The translations under genes and the position numbers were made by a program. The notes under the pieces are model-generated. The model was not told where the DNA came from, made no database searches, and saw only the letters and a list, made by a program, of their open reading frames with translations. From NCBI GenBank assembly GCA_036435485.1, contig CM071601.1, positions 182,371,939 through 182,435,938 on the forward strand: a stretch of DNA of 64,000 nucleotides, given 5' to 3'. How positions within the stretch are numbered: position 1 is the stretch's first letter; every line of letters begins with the position of its first letter. Positions 10,690-22,385 of the stretch are shown in pieces. The stretch comes from Saposhnikovia divaricata (Eukaryota; Streptophyta; Magnoliopsida; Apiales; Apiaceae).

Positions 10690-12344
10690 CCTGCTATAAA
10701 AATATTCTGCAAGGACTATCTAAATGAAAACCTATAGGACCATTTACTCCATTACAATGATAAAAATCAGAAGTTAAATGTCTTCAACCCAAACTAATTA
10801 CTAGAGGGCATAAGTTAAATGAGGACTGTAAGGAAGCCTAAATAAATGCAAATGCTACCTTTATTCCCTAATAATTCTAATGGTACATAAGATATCGAGA
10901 ATCTATTTGTTACGTGTTCCAACAATCAAATATAACACACATTTGTCACAATTTGACTAATCCATCGTCATTTACTTAAAAATTCACTTGTACACATAAA
11001 ACTACTACATACAATAGCATGATTCTGTCAGACACTAAACCAAAATTTCCTCAATCAAGAAAAAATCAATACACATAAACAGTTACTAATAATCTATTTC
11101 AAACTAGATAAGCATTAAATAAAATTAATTCATATCTACACAAACATATCCACAAGGTGCTAAAACAGAAATCATGTTTTCTTTACCTCTGATGTTCATC
11201 AAATGTGTTGGTGTTCAATTCTTCTTGTATATCAATTTTATTTACAATTTTCCTTGTCATTCGCGTTCTCCTGGATGAAGAACTCTTTGCTCCAAATTTC
11301 ATTCTATTTCTGGAACGCGTACCTGGAAAATTTGAATAACAAACATTTTAAATATATATATTTCTATAGTAGAATCAAATGGAAGCATATAGTCTAAATA
11401 TATGTAGAATCAAATGTATTCTGTTTTTCGGTTCCACAACGCAACCATATTAGATCAGAACCAAATATACAAATGTACAGGAGAATTGAAATATACTAAT
11501 AGTTCTAATTTAGAACCAAATTCAGACCTCCAAAATATACATGAACCTATAAACAAGATTTAACAGTCAAATCTACTAAACTTTGGTTTTATTATAGAAC
11601 TTTAAACAATTTTACTAAAAACAATTTTTACCTTACGATTTATACACAAAATCCCTTAGACCTCAACTAATGTATATTCTAATGTAGAATCAAAATACAA
11701 CTATAATTTTGTAGCAGAATCAAAATACACAAAACTGGTTCTATTACAGAACCACAAATACAACAGAATTTTTGGCACTAATTTAGAAACACAATTTATT
11801 CCTTACAATATAAACACAAAATTGGTTCTATTACAGAACCACAAATAAAACAGATGTAGTTACACATGAAAATAATTATAAACTCGCATTCTACTACCGA
11901 ATCAATGTTATAACCATTAAAAACTGATTCTATTACACAAAACTAGTTCTATTACAGAACCACAAATACAATAGATGTGATAAACATGAAAATAATTATA
12001 AACTCGCATTCTACTACCGAATCAATGTTATAAACAATAAAAATTGACTGACATCAACAAAAAACTATAGAATCACTATAGAACCAGATCTAGTTAAGCA
12101 TGCATATACATTTTTTAAAACAAAATCACCTAATAATACCCATTATTCTTGGAAACATTTTAATCTCTATATCCGATGGAGATTAACCTGAAAATTACAA
12201 TTCAAAACCCTAAGTTAACGAATTGAAGAAAAATAAGATTATAATTGAAAGAATAACAAAGATTATAAGAAAAATAAGAACCTTCCTTTGATGAATAGCT
12301 CGAATCTGAAGCTTTAATGGCGTAATCGTGCTATTTTCTGTTCG

Positions 12345-12345
<1 letters not shown>
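10690..12345. other. Non-coding region with short direct repeats
   Basis: No gene is recognised. A direct repeat of about 117 bp occurs at about 11818-11934 and 11935-12050 (shared text includes CATGAAAATAATTATAAACT and CTACTACCGAATCAATGTTA). The short palindrome GGTTCTATTACAGAACC and variants recur at about 11728, 11824 and 11944. A purine-poor stretch leads into the CT microsatellite. Confidence 0.55.

Positions 12346-12430
<85 letters not shown>
12346..12430. repeat. (CT)n microsatellite
   Basis: An uninterrupted run of about 42 TC dinucleotides. Such pure tracts are highly length-variable and can also serve as GAGA-type promoter elements in plants. No adjacent gene was identified. Confidence 0.95.
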
Positions 12431-12434
<4 letters not shown>

Positions 12435-12743
12435 AGCAGCTTGTGTGTGTATAGCTGTGTGTATGTATTGTTTTGTTCTGTATAACGGTTAGATAATTTA
12501 ACACACTTGTCTGGAGTGTGTTTCTATTTTAAAAAATAGCCTTAGTTTTTAGTTTAATTACAAAAATGCCATTAATGAATCTGTACCGTTTGATTAAATG
12601 AATGGCTAAGATTATGTTTCTCCCCAATACTCCATATAATTTGTTCACTCTAGAAGGGGACTCATATACGAATCATAAAAAACACATATGGAACATGCCA
12701 CATATTTACCAAACAAAACATGAATCACTTTCTACAGTATATA

Positions 12744-13079
12744 CTAGCTTATAACTCGTGCAAAGCACAGGTTAATTTTAATTTTTTTATAATTTGTTTG
12801 TAGTATAATATAATAATATAAATACGAATTTTAATATGTTATTGGAATAATTTGAAACTTACATCTTTGTATATAATAATTTTTACTATTAAATATGAAA
12901 TAATATGTTGTTAGCAATCGAACCTTATACCTCTGTATATAATAACTTTTAACATTATTGTATCTAACGATCATATCTATTTGAGTTAAACATCTAATGG
13001 TTGTGAATGAGGGATAACTAAGAGAAGATTAATCAAACTACAAATTATACCCCTTTCGGTTATTCTAGTATAGTATAGA
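12744..13079 (-). mobile_element. Short non-autonomous Helitron
   Basis: Read on the minus strand it begins TCTATACTATACTAG, a common plant Helitron 5' end. It finishes with an imperfect hairpin (CCTGTGCTTTGCACGAG region, 12753-12773) and the terminal CTAG followed by T. The host bases at the two edges are A (before TC) and T (after CTAG), which fits insertion between A and T without target duplication. Length is 336 bp and there is no coding capacity. Confidence 0.75.
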
Positions 13080-13089
13080 TAGTATAGAT

Positions 13090-13740
13090 AAGGAGCATAA
13101 AATAAGTAATCATCTTGCAGTAGTGGTAATCTAAAATTTTAGGTACATGTTTTACGATTTTTGATTTCATAAAATATATAAAAATTATAAGATATTAAAA
13201 ATCGATGGTTAAACACATAAAAAATATTTATGAAATGCAAAGATTACACAAAATGTTTATTGCTAAATATTTTTATTTGAGTAACATAAAATACTTAAGA
13301 AAATTTTGAATTGCTTTCTTCACAATTAGGAAACGTGTAACTAAAAGTCAAACCATCATGTTTTACATAATCTGAAAATATTTTACTTTATTTTAACATA
13401 CCATATTTCACTTTCAAATTAAAATTTTAAATAAAAATAAATTAGCTTAAGAAATAATATTTTTCACATTTGAGGAAGTATAAATTTTGTAAAATATAAT
13501 TAATTTTTTTTTACATATAGTTGTGTTAGGTAATCAGTACACATGACATACATCGTTAATATTCCTAAATTTCAAATGAAATATTTAGTATTACTAGTAC
13601 TAGTATAGTAAGGCACCGGGAACCATAAGAAAATATAAAACATTATCAACTATCTTCAATATATGTAATTGTGAATTTTTCAATTAAGTTAATCCTTGGA
13701 GACAATTTGATGATAAATTTAATTTTTGTTATATTTATGA
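13090..13740. other. AT-rich intergenic DNA
   Basis: No gene is recognised. CAGTAGTG at about 13119-13126 resembles an inverted CACTA end but lacks support (see the rejected list). Confidence 0.5.
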
Positions 13741-13744
13741 AGGG

Positions 13745-13960
13745 GTGGTTGGGAAAACTTATTTTCTAAAATAAGTCAACTTATTTTAAGTTGAAAGTTA
13801 AGATTCCTAACTTTCCAACTTATTTTCCAACTTACTTTTGCAACTTATTTAATCTCAAATATACATTAAATACTTGCATAAAAAAAATTATCAAGATATA
13901 AAAATTTTACCCGAAAATAAGTCCATAAATCCTTATTATAAGCTGAGCCAAACAGGCACG
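13745..13960. mobile_element. Possible MITE with TTTGG termini
   Basis: The left part reads GGTTGGGAAAACTTATTTTC and the right part reads ATAAGCTGAGCCAAACAGGC. The right end in reverse gives GCCTGTTTGGCTCAGCTTAT, so the ends are an imperfect inverted pair of the kind common in small plant hAT-like elements. The interior repeats ACTTATTTT/AAGTTG motifs and does not code. Confidence 0.4.
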
Positions 13961-14002
13961 AAGTCTAAGGCTGAAATTAAGCAACTTTTTTTTGAAATAT
14001 TA

Positions 14003-15022
14003 CTGTCATGCTCTCGGCATAGGTCCTAAACAGGCTCAATGGACTACATTTGGGGTCCACCTCTCATGATGGGCTCAAATATCTCTTAATGGGCTTAAAT
14101 ATTGAAGATGGATCAACAAGGCATGAGGCCTGATTAGGGATCACCTCACCTCTATCTCATAATATGGTTTGAAGATAAATTCCTTGAAGACACTATCTCA
14201 CCCTAGGGGTCACCTCATTATGACCTTCAGCCAATACCCAAGATGTGCTCTCATGTCAATGACAAAGGAAAAGGAATCTCACGCTTGGGGTCTCATGCTA
14301 GACCTCGAAGGGTCTCATACTAGGTCTCGAAGGGTCTCATACTAGGCCATAAGGGATCATACTACCCCCAGATCGCACTCGCATATGGTCCCCAATGCTA
14401 GCCCGGCCTTGGGATCGCATATGCTAGCCCATCCTCGGGGTCGCATGCTAAGCCCAGCGGGGTTTCATGCTAGCCCGACCTCGGGATCGCATATGCTAGC
14501 CCGACCTCGGGGTCGCATCTTCCAGCCTCGAGGTCAAATCAGTCCAGCCTCGAGGTCGCATCAGCCCGGCCTAGAGGTCGCATCAGCTAGGCTCCGCCAT
14601 TTTATAATCTTATTGTGTTTATCTCCATATGAAGGTTCATAGCTAAGCCCAGCCAGGTCGCATGAGTATAGTTATCTCCATACTTGGGATCACCTCGCAT
14701 GACTAAGCCCAGTGAGGTCGCATGCGAGGCCCTTGTAAGCTATCCATTAGCCTCGCTAGTGAGGCCTTGCGATCCGAGCATCATGCTAGCCATAGGTAAC
14801 CTTTATTGGATCATGGGTCATGAGCAGGATTAATGGACAAATTATATCAGCCCAAAGAGGTCTAGTGAATTTAGGCCAAGACGAGCCTACAGAAATCCTA
14901 GCCCGTTTGGGTAACTTCTTCTCCAAGAACTACATATGGCTTGATCCCTATAAATAGGGTACGTAGGCACCTTGTTAAAATTGAGAAACAGTTAACCCCT
15001 GAAATATCAACAAACAAAATCA
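14003..15022 (+). mobile_element. LTR-like sequence truncated by the tandem array
   Basis: From TGTCATGCTCTCGG onward the base composition rises sharply. The segment contains a GC-rich minisatellite (14280-14600), a TATA-type promoter motif (CCCTATAAATAGGGTACG at 14946-14963) and a short leader GTAGGCACCTTG, which is the organisation of a plant LTR. It ends abruptly where the exon-1 array begins (about 15023). No integrase or reverse transcriptase is visible. The alternative is an unrelated GC-rich intergenic promoter. Confidence 0.45.
14280..14600. repeat. GC-rich minisatellite
   Basis: Short, variable tandem units built from GCTAGCCCGACCTCGGGATC, GCATATGCTAGCCC and GGTCGCATCAGCC motifs. 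An 85-codon open frame across it simply reflects the repeat. Confidence 0.7.
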
Positions 15023-15392
15023 CTCACAATCAGTTACAAAGCTCCTCCCTGTTCTTCGGGTTCTTAGCAGAATATCCGTATTTTGCTCCATAATTCCAGC
15101 AACCACTAAAGCATTGTTATACCAAATTCTCCCTATAACAATTACCTTTGCCAACACTGTTTTAAATAAATAACAATACAATTTATAGAAATTATAAATA
15201 AATAAAGAAAGAAAAAAGAACATTTTATAGAATTATTTTTAAAATACAAAATAGGTTATGAAGTTGACAAAAAATTAAAAATCTCAAACACCACCAGCCC
15301 AGGCCCAGTCCCAGGCCTGTATATATTTGGGCGGGAGGAGAAGGGGGGTAGAGTAACATAAAAATTAAAATTAGGGCAAAATAGATTGCGAA

Positions 15393-15834
15393 ATGGTAAT
15401 GAAGAATGAATTTAATTTGGGTTCCAATTGTGATGGAGATGGATTTGCGGAGGAGGAGGAAGAGGAATCGGAAGAATCGGAGTTGGAGGAGGTGGAATCG
15501 GAATCAGAATCGGTGGAGAATGCTGTCAAGTCTCCTCCAGTGGAGGTAAAAGATTTATCTTATTATTTTAAAACAGAGTTATACACGGATGGTCCCGAGG
15601 AGCCGGAATCCGAGGAGGATGTATTAGGGGATAGTGATCGTGATGAGAAAGATTATGCCTTAAAATTTGTGGTCAAGAAACGCTCCAGGACTGTTACCAA
15701 TCCCAAGCTTCCCCGAAAAATTTACTTCAGACGTAATGGTCCCAAATTCCACCACCCCTTCTGTACTCTATGATCCGGGCTTTCCTGTGGCTGCCATATC
15801 CAAATTGGCTCTCAAAACCATTAATAAAATCCAG
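15393..15834 (+). pseudogene. Exon-1 copy 1, frameshifted
   Basis: First unit of the array. An 8-nt deletion near 15747 (after the GP codons of FRRNGPKQRV) shifts the frame. It also has Asn for Asp in NEFNLGSN, KTINKIQ at the end, and GTA as second codon, a base also found in the terminal partial unit. The donor CAGGTATATG is intact. Confidence 0.85.
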
Positions 15835-16168
15835 GTATATGATATGTGTCCTTTTTTATTTTTATTTTTAAATCGTATGTACATATCAACATAATCACAA
15901 TCAGTTACAAAGCTCCTCCCTGTTCTTCGGGTTCTTAGCAGAATATCCGTATTTTGCTCCATAATTCCAGCAACCACTAAAGCATTGTTATACCAAATTC
16001 TCCCTATAATAATTACCTTTGCCAACATTGTTTTAAATAAATAACAATACAATTTATAGAAATTATAAATAAATAAAGAAAGAAAAAAGAACATTTTATA
16101 GAATTATTTTTAAAATACAAAATAGGTTATGAAGTTGACAAAAAATTAAAAATTTCAAATACCACCAG

Positions 16169-16263
16169 CCCAGGCCCAGTCCCAGGCCTGTATATATTTG
16201 GGCGGGAGGAGAAGGGGGGTAGAGTAACATAAAAATTAAAATTAGGGCAAAATAGATTGCGAA
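16169..16263 (+). promoter_or_regulatory. Repeated promoter-like segment (example: unit 2)
   Basis: GGCCCA at 16173-16178 is a site-II/TCP-type motif seen in many plant promoters. TATATATT at 16191-16198 sits 66-73 nt before the ATG, leaving a leader of roughly 40 nt if transcription starts about 30 nt below the TATA box. The same block precedes essentially every exon-1 copy, with minor changes (for example the GGCCCA core reads GGCCCAATCCC before units 16, 20 and 22). Function is inferred from motif spacing only. Confidence 0.5.
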
Positions 16264-16713
16264 ATGGTGATGAAGAATGAATTTGATTTGGGTTCTAATT
16301 GTGATGGAGATGTATTTGCGGAGGAGGAGGAAGAGGAATCGGAAGAATCGGAGTTGGAGGAGGTGGAATCGGAATCAGAATCGGTGGAGAATGCTGTCAA
16401 GTCTCCTCCAGTGGAGGTAAAAGATTTATCTTATCATTTTAAAACAGAGTTATACACGGATGGTCCCGAGGAGCTGGAATCCGAGGAGGATGTATTAGGG
16501 GATAGTGATCGTGATGAGAAAGATTATGCCTTCAAATTTGTGGTCAAGAAACGCTCCAGGACTGTTACCAATCCCAAGCTTCCCCGAAAAATTTACTTCA
16601 GACGTAATGGTCCCAAACAGCGTGTTTCCACCACCCCTTCTGTACTCTATGATCCGGGCTTTCCTGTGGCTGCCATATCCAAATTGGCTCTCAAAACCTA
16701 TAATAAAATCCAG
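16264..16713 (+). CDS. Exon-1 copy 2, open; acidic N-terminus plus start of cystatin-like domain
   Basis: Open from ATG to the donor (150 codons, phase 0). Residues 18-43 are Glu/Ser-rich (EEEEEESEESELEEVESESE). Residues 44-90 are charged and probably disordered. RSRTVTNPKLPRKIYFRRNG is basic. YDPGFPVAAISKLALKTYNK resembles the N-terminal strand and helix of a plant cystatin-like domain. Joined in phase to exon 2 at 50331 it would give a protein of about 217 residues with a complete cystatin/monellin-like fold. Function is unknown; protease inhibition is not established, as the classical QxVxG loop is not clear. This copy has DGDVF and EELESE substitutions. Confidence 0.6.
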
Positions 16714-17142
16714 GTATATGATATGTGTCCTTTTTTATTTTTATTTTTAAATCGTATGTACATATCATCATAATCACAAGCAGTTACAAAGCTCCTCCCT
16801 GTTCTTCGGGTTCTTAGCAGAATATCCGTATTTTGCTCCATAATTCCAGCAACCACTAAAGCATTGTTATACCAAATTCTCCCTGTAACAATTACCTTTG
16901 CCAACATTGTTTGAAATAAATAAAAATACAATTTATAGAAATTACAAATAAATAAAGAAAGAAAAAAGAACATATTATAGAATTATTTTTAAAATACAAA
17001 ATAGGTTATGAAGTTGACAAAAAATTAAAAATCTCAAACATCACCAGCCCAGGCCCAGTCCCAGGCCTGTATATATTTGGGCGAGAGGAGAAGGGTGGTA
17101 GAGTAACATAAAAATTAAAATTAGGGCAAAATAGATTGCGAA

Positions 17143-17582
17143 ATGGTGATGAAGAATGAATTTGATTTGGGTTCTAATTGTGATGGAGATGGATTTGCGG
17201 AGGAGGAGGAAGAGGAATCGGAAGAATCGGAGTTGGAGGAGGTGGAGAATCGGTGGAGAATGCTGTCAAGTCTCCTCCAGTGGAGGTAAAAGATTTATCT
17301 TATTATTTTAAAACAGAGTTATACACGGATGGTCCCGAGGAGCCGGAATCCGAGGAGGATGTATTAGGGGATAGTGATCGTGATGAGAAAGATTATGCCT
17401 TCAAATTTGTGGTCAAGAAACGCTCCAGGACTGTTACCAATCCCAAGCTTCCCCGAAAAATTTACTTCAGACGAAATGGACCCAAACAGCGTGTTTCCAC
17501 CACCCCTTCTGTACTCTATGATCCGGGCTTTCCTGTGGCTGGCATATCCAAATTGGCTCTAAAAACCTATAATAAAATCCAG
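17143..17582 (+). pseudogene. Exon-1 copy 3, 10-nt deletion
   Basis: The ESESES stretch lost 10 nt near 17246 (GTGGAGAATCGGTGG replaces the longer form), so the frame breaks after about 35 codons. The rest, from MENAVKSPPVEV to the donor, remains open in the original frame. The same deletion occurs in copies 4, 8, 14 and 18. Confidence 0.85.
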
Positions 17583-18011
17583 GTATATGATATGTGTCCT
17601 TTTTTATTTTTATTTTTAAATCGTATGTACATATCATCATAATCACAATCAGTTACAAAGCTCCTCCCTGTTCTTCGGGTTCTTAGCAGAATATCCGTAT
17701 TTTGCTCCATAATTCCAGCAACCACTAAAGCATTGTTATACCAAATTCTCCCTATAACAATTACATTTGCCAACATTGTTTTAAATAAATAACAATACAA
17801 TTTATAGAAATTATAAATAAATAAAGAAAGAAAAAAGAACATTTTATGGTATTATTTTTAAAATACAAAATAGGTTATGAAGTTGACAAAAAATTAAAAA
17901 TCTCAAATACCACCAGCCCAGGTCCAGTCCCAGGCCTGTATATATTTGGGCGGGAGGAGAAGGGGGGTAGAGTAAAATAAAAATTAAAATTAGGGCAAAA
18001 TAGATTGCGAA

Positions 18012-18451
18012 ATGGTGATGAAGAATGAATTTGATTTGGGTTCTAATTGTGATGGAGATGGATTTGCGGAGGAGGAGGAAGAGGAATCGGAAAAATCGGA
18101 GTTGGAGGAGGTGGAGAATCGGTGGAGAATGCTGTCAAGTCTCCTCCAGCGGAGGTAAAAGATTTATCTTATTATTTTAAAACAGAGTTATACACGGATG
18201 GTCCCGAGGAGCCGAAATCCGAGGAGGATGTATTAGGGGATAGTGATCGTGATGAGAAAGATTATGCCTTCAAATTTGTGGTCAAGAAACGCTCCAGGAT
18301 TGTTACCAATCCCAAGCTTCCCCGAAAAATTTACTTCAGACGAAATGGTCCCAAACAGCGTGTTTCCACCACCCCTTCTGTACTTTATGATCCGGGATTT
18401 CCTTTGGCTGCCATATCCAAATTGGCTCTCAAAACCTATAATAAAATCCAG
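18012..18451 (+). pseudogene. Exon-1 copy 4, 10-nt deletion
   Basis: Carries the same 10-nt deletion as copy 3, plus PPAEV and EEPKSE changes. The intron just after the donor has a longer T-run than its neighbours. Confidence 0.85.
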
Positions 18452-18875
18452 GTATATGATATGTGTCCTTTTTTTTTTTTTAAAATCGTATGTACATATC
18501 ATCATAATCACAATCAGTTACAAAGCTCCTCCCTGTTCTTCGGGTTCTTAGCAGTATATCCGTATTTTGCTCCATAATTTCAGCAACCACTAAAGCATTG
18601 TTATACCAAATTCTCCCTATAACAATTACCTTTGCCAACATTGTTTTAAATAAATAACAATACAATTTATAGAAATTATAAATAAATAAAGAAAGAAAAA
18701 AGAACATTTTATGGAATTATTTTTAAAATACAAAATAGGTTATGAAGTTGACAAAAAATTAAAAATCTCAAATACCACCAGCCCAGGCCTAGTCCCAGGC
18801 CTGTATATATTTGGGCGGGAGGAGAAGGGGGTAGAGTAACATAAAAATTAAAATTAGGGCAAAATAGATTGCGAA

Positions 18876-19325
18876 ATGGTGATGAAGAATGAATTTGATT
18901 TGGGTTCTAATTGTGATGGAGATGGATTTGCGGAGGAGGAGGAAGAGGAATCGGAAGAATCGGAGTTGGAGGAGGTGGAATCGGAATCAGAATCGGTGGA
19001 GAATGCTGTCAAGTCTCCTCCAGTGGAGGTAAAAGATTTATCTTATCATTTTAAAACAGAGTTATACACGGATGGTCCCGAGGAGCCGGAATCCGAGGAG
19101 GATGTATTAGGGGATAGTGATCGTGATGAGAAAGATTATGCCTTCAAATTTGTGGTCAAGAAACGCTCCAGGACTGTTACAAATCCCAAGCTTCCCCGAA
19201 AAATTTACTTCAGACGTAATGGTCCCAAACAGCGTGTTTCCACCACCCCTTCTGTACTCTATGATCCGGGCTTTTCTGTGGCTGCCATAACCAAATTGGC
19301 TCTCAAAACCTATAATAAAATCCAC
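18876..19325 (+). CDS. Exon-1 copy 5, open, altered donor
   Basis: Full 150-codon frame. The last codon is CAC instead of CAG, so the donor reads CACGTATATG and lacks the usual G at the exon edge, which probably weakens splicing. Other changes are GFSVAAITK near the end. Confidence 0.55.
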
Positions 19326-19754
19326 GTATATGATATGTGTCCTTTTTTATTTATATTTTTAAATCGTATGTACATATCATCATAATCACAATCAGTTACA
19401 AAGCTCCTCCCTGTTCTTCGGGTTCTTAGCAGAATATCCGTATTTTGCTCCATAATTCCAGCAACCACTAAAGCATTGTTATACCAAATTCTCCCTGTGA
19501 CAATTACCTTTGCCAACATTGTTTTAAATAAATAACAATACAATTTATAGAAATTATAAATAAATAAAGAAAGAAAAAAGAACATTTTATAGAATTATTC
19601 TTAAAATACAAAATAGGTTATGAAGTTGACAAAAAATTAAAAATCTCAAACACCACCAGCCCAGGCCCAGTCCCAGGCCTGTATATATTTGGGCGGGAGG
19701 AGAAGGGGGGTAGAGTAACATAAAAATTAAAATTAGGGCAAAATAGATTGCGAA

Positions 19755-20205
19755 ATGGTGATGAAGAATGAATTTGATTTGGGTTCTAATTGTGTGGGAG
19801 ATGTATTTGCGGAGGAGGAGGAAGAGGAATCGGAAGAATCGGAGTTGGAGGAGGTGGAATCAGAATCAGAATCGGTGGAGAAAGCTGTCAAGTCTCCTCC
19901 AGTGGAGGTAAAAGATTTATCTTTTTTATTTTAAAACAGAGTTATACACGGATGGTCCCGAGGAGCCGGAATCCGAGGAGGATGTATTAGGGGATAGTGA
20001 TCGTGATGAGAAAGATTATGCCTTCAAATTTGTGGTCAAGAAACGCTCCAGGACTGTTACCAATCCCAAGCTTCCCCAAAAAATTTACTTCAGACGTAAT
20101 GGTCCCAAACAGCGTGTTTCCACCACCCCTTCTGTACTCTATGATCAGGGCTTTCCTGTGGCTGCCATATCCAAATTGGCTCTCAAAACCAATAATAAAA
20201 TCCAG
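19755..20205 (+). pseudogene. Exon-1 copy 6, frameshifted
   Basis: One extra T in the T-run near 19922 (LSYYF becomes a stop after LSFLF). Asp to Val in NCVGDV. The donor is intact. Confidence 0.8.
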
Positions 20206-20633
20206 GTATATGATATGTGTCCTTTTTTATTTTTATTTTTAAATCATATGTACATATCATCATAATCACAATCAGTTACAAAGCTCCTCCCTGTTCTTCG
20301 GGTTCTTAGCAGAATATCCGTATTTTGCTCCATAATTCCAGCAACCACTAAAGCATTGTTATACCAAATTCTCCCTATAACAATTACCTTTGCCAACATT
20401 GTTTTAAATAAATAACAATACAATTTATAGAAATTATAAATAAATAAAGAAAGAAAAAAGAACATTTTATAGAATTATTTTTAAAATACAAAATAGGTTA
20501 TGAAGTTGACAAATAATTAAAAATCTCAAACACCACCAGCCCAGGCCCAGTCCCAGGCCTGTATATATTTGGGCGGGAGGAGAAAGGGGTAGAGTAACAT
20601 AAAAATTAAAATTAGGGCAAAATAGATTGCGAA

Positions 20634-21081
20634 ATGGTGATGAAGAATGAATTTGATTTGGGTTCTAATTGTGATGGAGATGGATTTGCGGAGGAGGAGG
20701 AAGAGGAATCGGAAGAATCGGAGTTGGAGGAGGTGGAATCGGAATCAGAATCGGTGGAGAATGCTCAAGTCTCCTCCAGTGGAGGTAAATGATTTATCTT
20801 ATCATTTTAAAACAGAGTTATACACGGATGGTCCCGAGGAGCCGGAATCCGAGGAGGATGTATTAGGGGATAGTTATCGTGATGAGAAAGATTATGCCTT
20901 CAAATTTGTGGTCAAGAAACGCTCAAGGACTGTTACCAATCCCAAGCTTCCCCGAAAAATTTACTTCAGACGTAATGGTCCCAAACAGCGTGTTTCCACC
21001 ACCCCTTCTGTACTCTATGATCCGGGCTTTCATGTGGCTGCCATATCCAAATTGGCTCTCAAAAACTATAATAAAATCCAG
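20634..21081 (+). pseudogene. Exon-1 copy 7, 2-nt deletion
   Basis: The GT of GCTGTCAAG is missing near 20765, which breaks the frame at NAVKS. A second open frame from 20647 crosses the break but starts in the wrong frame. The change is shared with copy 9, which lies 1752 bp away. Confidence 0.85.
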
Positions 21082-21509
21082 GTATATGATATGTGTCCTT
21101 TTTTATTTTTATTTTTAAATCGTATGTACATATCATCATAATCACAATCAGTTACAAAGCTCTTCCCTGTTATTCGGGTTCTTAGCAGAATATCCGTATT
21201 TTGCTCCATAATTCCAGCAACCACTAAAGCATTGTTATACCAAATTCTCCCTATAACAATTACCTTTGCCAACATTGTTTTAAATAAATAACAATACAAT
21301 TTATAGAAATTATAAATAAATAAAGAAAGAAAAAAGAACATTTTATAGAATTATTTTTAAAATACAAAATAGGTTATGAAGTTGACAAATAATTAAAAAT
21401 CTCAAACACCACCAGCCCAGGCCCAGTCCCAGGCCTGTATATATTTGGGCGGGAGGAGAAGGGGGTAGAGTAACATAAAAATTAAAATTAGGGCAAAATA
21501 GATTGCGAA

Positions 21510-21957
21510 ATGGTGATGAAGAATGAATTTGATTTGGGTTCTAATTGTGATGGAGATGGATTTGCGGAGGAGGAGGAGGAGGAGGAAGAGGAATCGGAAA
21601 AATCGGAGTTGGAGGAGGTGGAGAATCGGTGGAGAATGTTGTCAAGTCTCCTCCAGTGGAGGTAAAGGATTTATCTTATTATTTTAAAACAGAGTTATAC
21701 ACGGATGGTCCCGAGGAGCCGGAATCCGAGCAGGATGTATTAGGGGATAGTTATCGTGATGAGAAAGATTATGCCTTCAAATTTGTGGTCAAGAAACGCT
21801 CCAGGACTGTTACCAATCCCAAGCTTCCCCGAAAAATTTACTTCAGACGTAATGGTCCTAAACAGCGTGTTTCCACCTCCCCTTCTGTACTCTATGATCC
21901 GGGCTTCCTGTGGCTGCCATATCCAAATTAGCTCTCAAAACCTATAATAAAATCCAA
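21510..21957 (+). pseudogene. Exon-1 copy 8, several lesions
   Basis: The GAG run is expanded by 9 nt, the 10-nt ESES deletion is present, and one nt is lost in GGCTTCCTG near 21906. The donor reads CAAGTATATG. Confidence 0.85.
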
Positions 21958-22385
21958 GTATATGATATGTTTCCTTTTTTATTTTTATTTTTAAATCGTA
22001 TGTACATATCATCATAATCACAATCAGTTACAAAGCTCCTCCCTGTTCTTCGGGTTCTTAGCAGAATATCCGTATTTTGCTCCATAATTCCAGCAACCAC
22101 TAAAGCATTGTTATACCAAATTCTCCCTATAACAGTTACCTTTGCCAACATTGTTTTAAATAAATAACAATACAATTTATAGAAATTATAAATAAATAAA
22201 GAAAGAAAAAAGAACATTTTATAGAATTATTTTTAAAATACAAAATAGGTTATGAAGTTGATAAATAATTAAAAATCTCAAACACCACCAGCCCAGGCCC
22301 AGTCCCAGGCCTGTATATATTTGGGCGGGAGGAGAAGGGGGTAGAGTAACATAAAAATTAAAATTAGGGCAAAATAGATTGCGAA

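Noticed and set aside
13117..13128. Right terminus of the CACTA element (CAGTAGTG)
   Set aside because: Only about 8-10 bases match the left end, no subterminal repeats precede it, the flanking trinucleotides differ, and a Helitron lies just inside. A chance match is likely.
14385..14642. 85-codon frame in the GC-rich minisatellite
   Set aside because: The protein is a direct translation of the short repeat, with no family resemblance.
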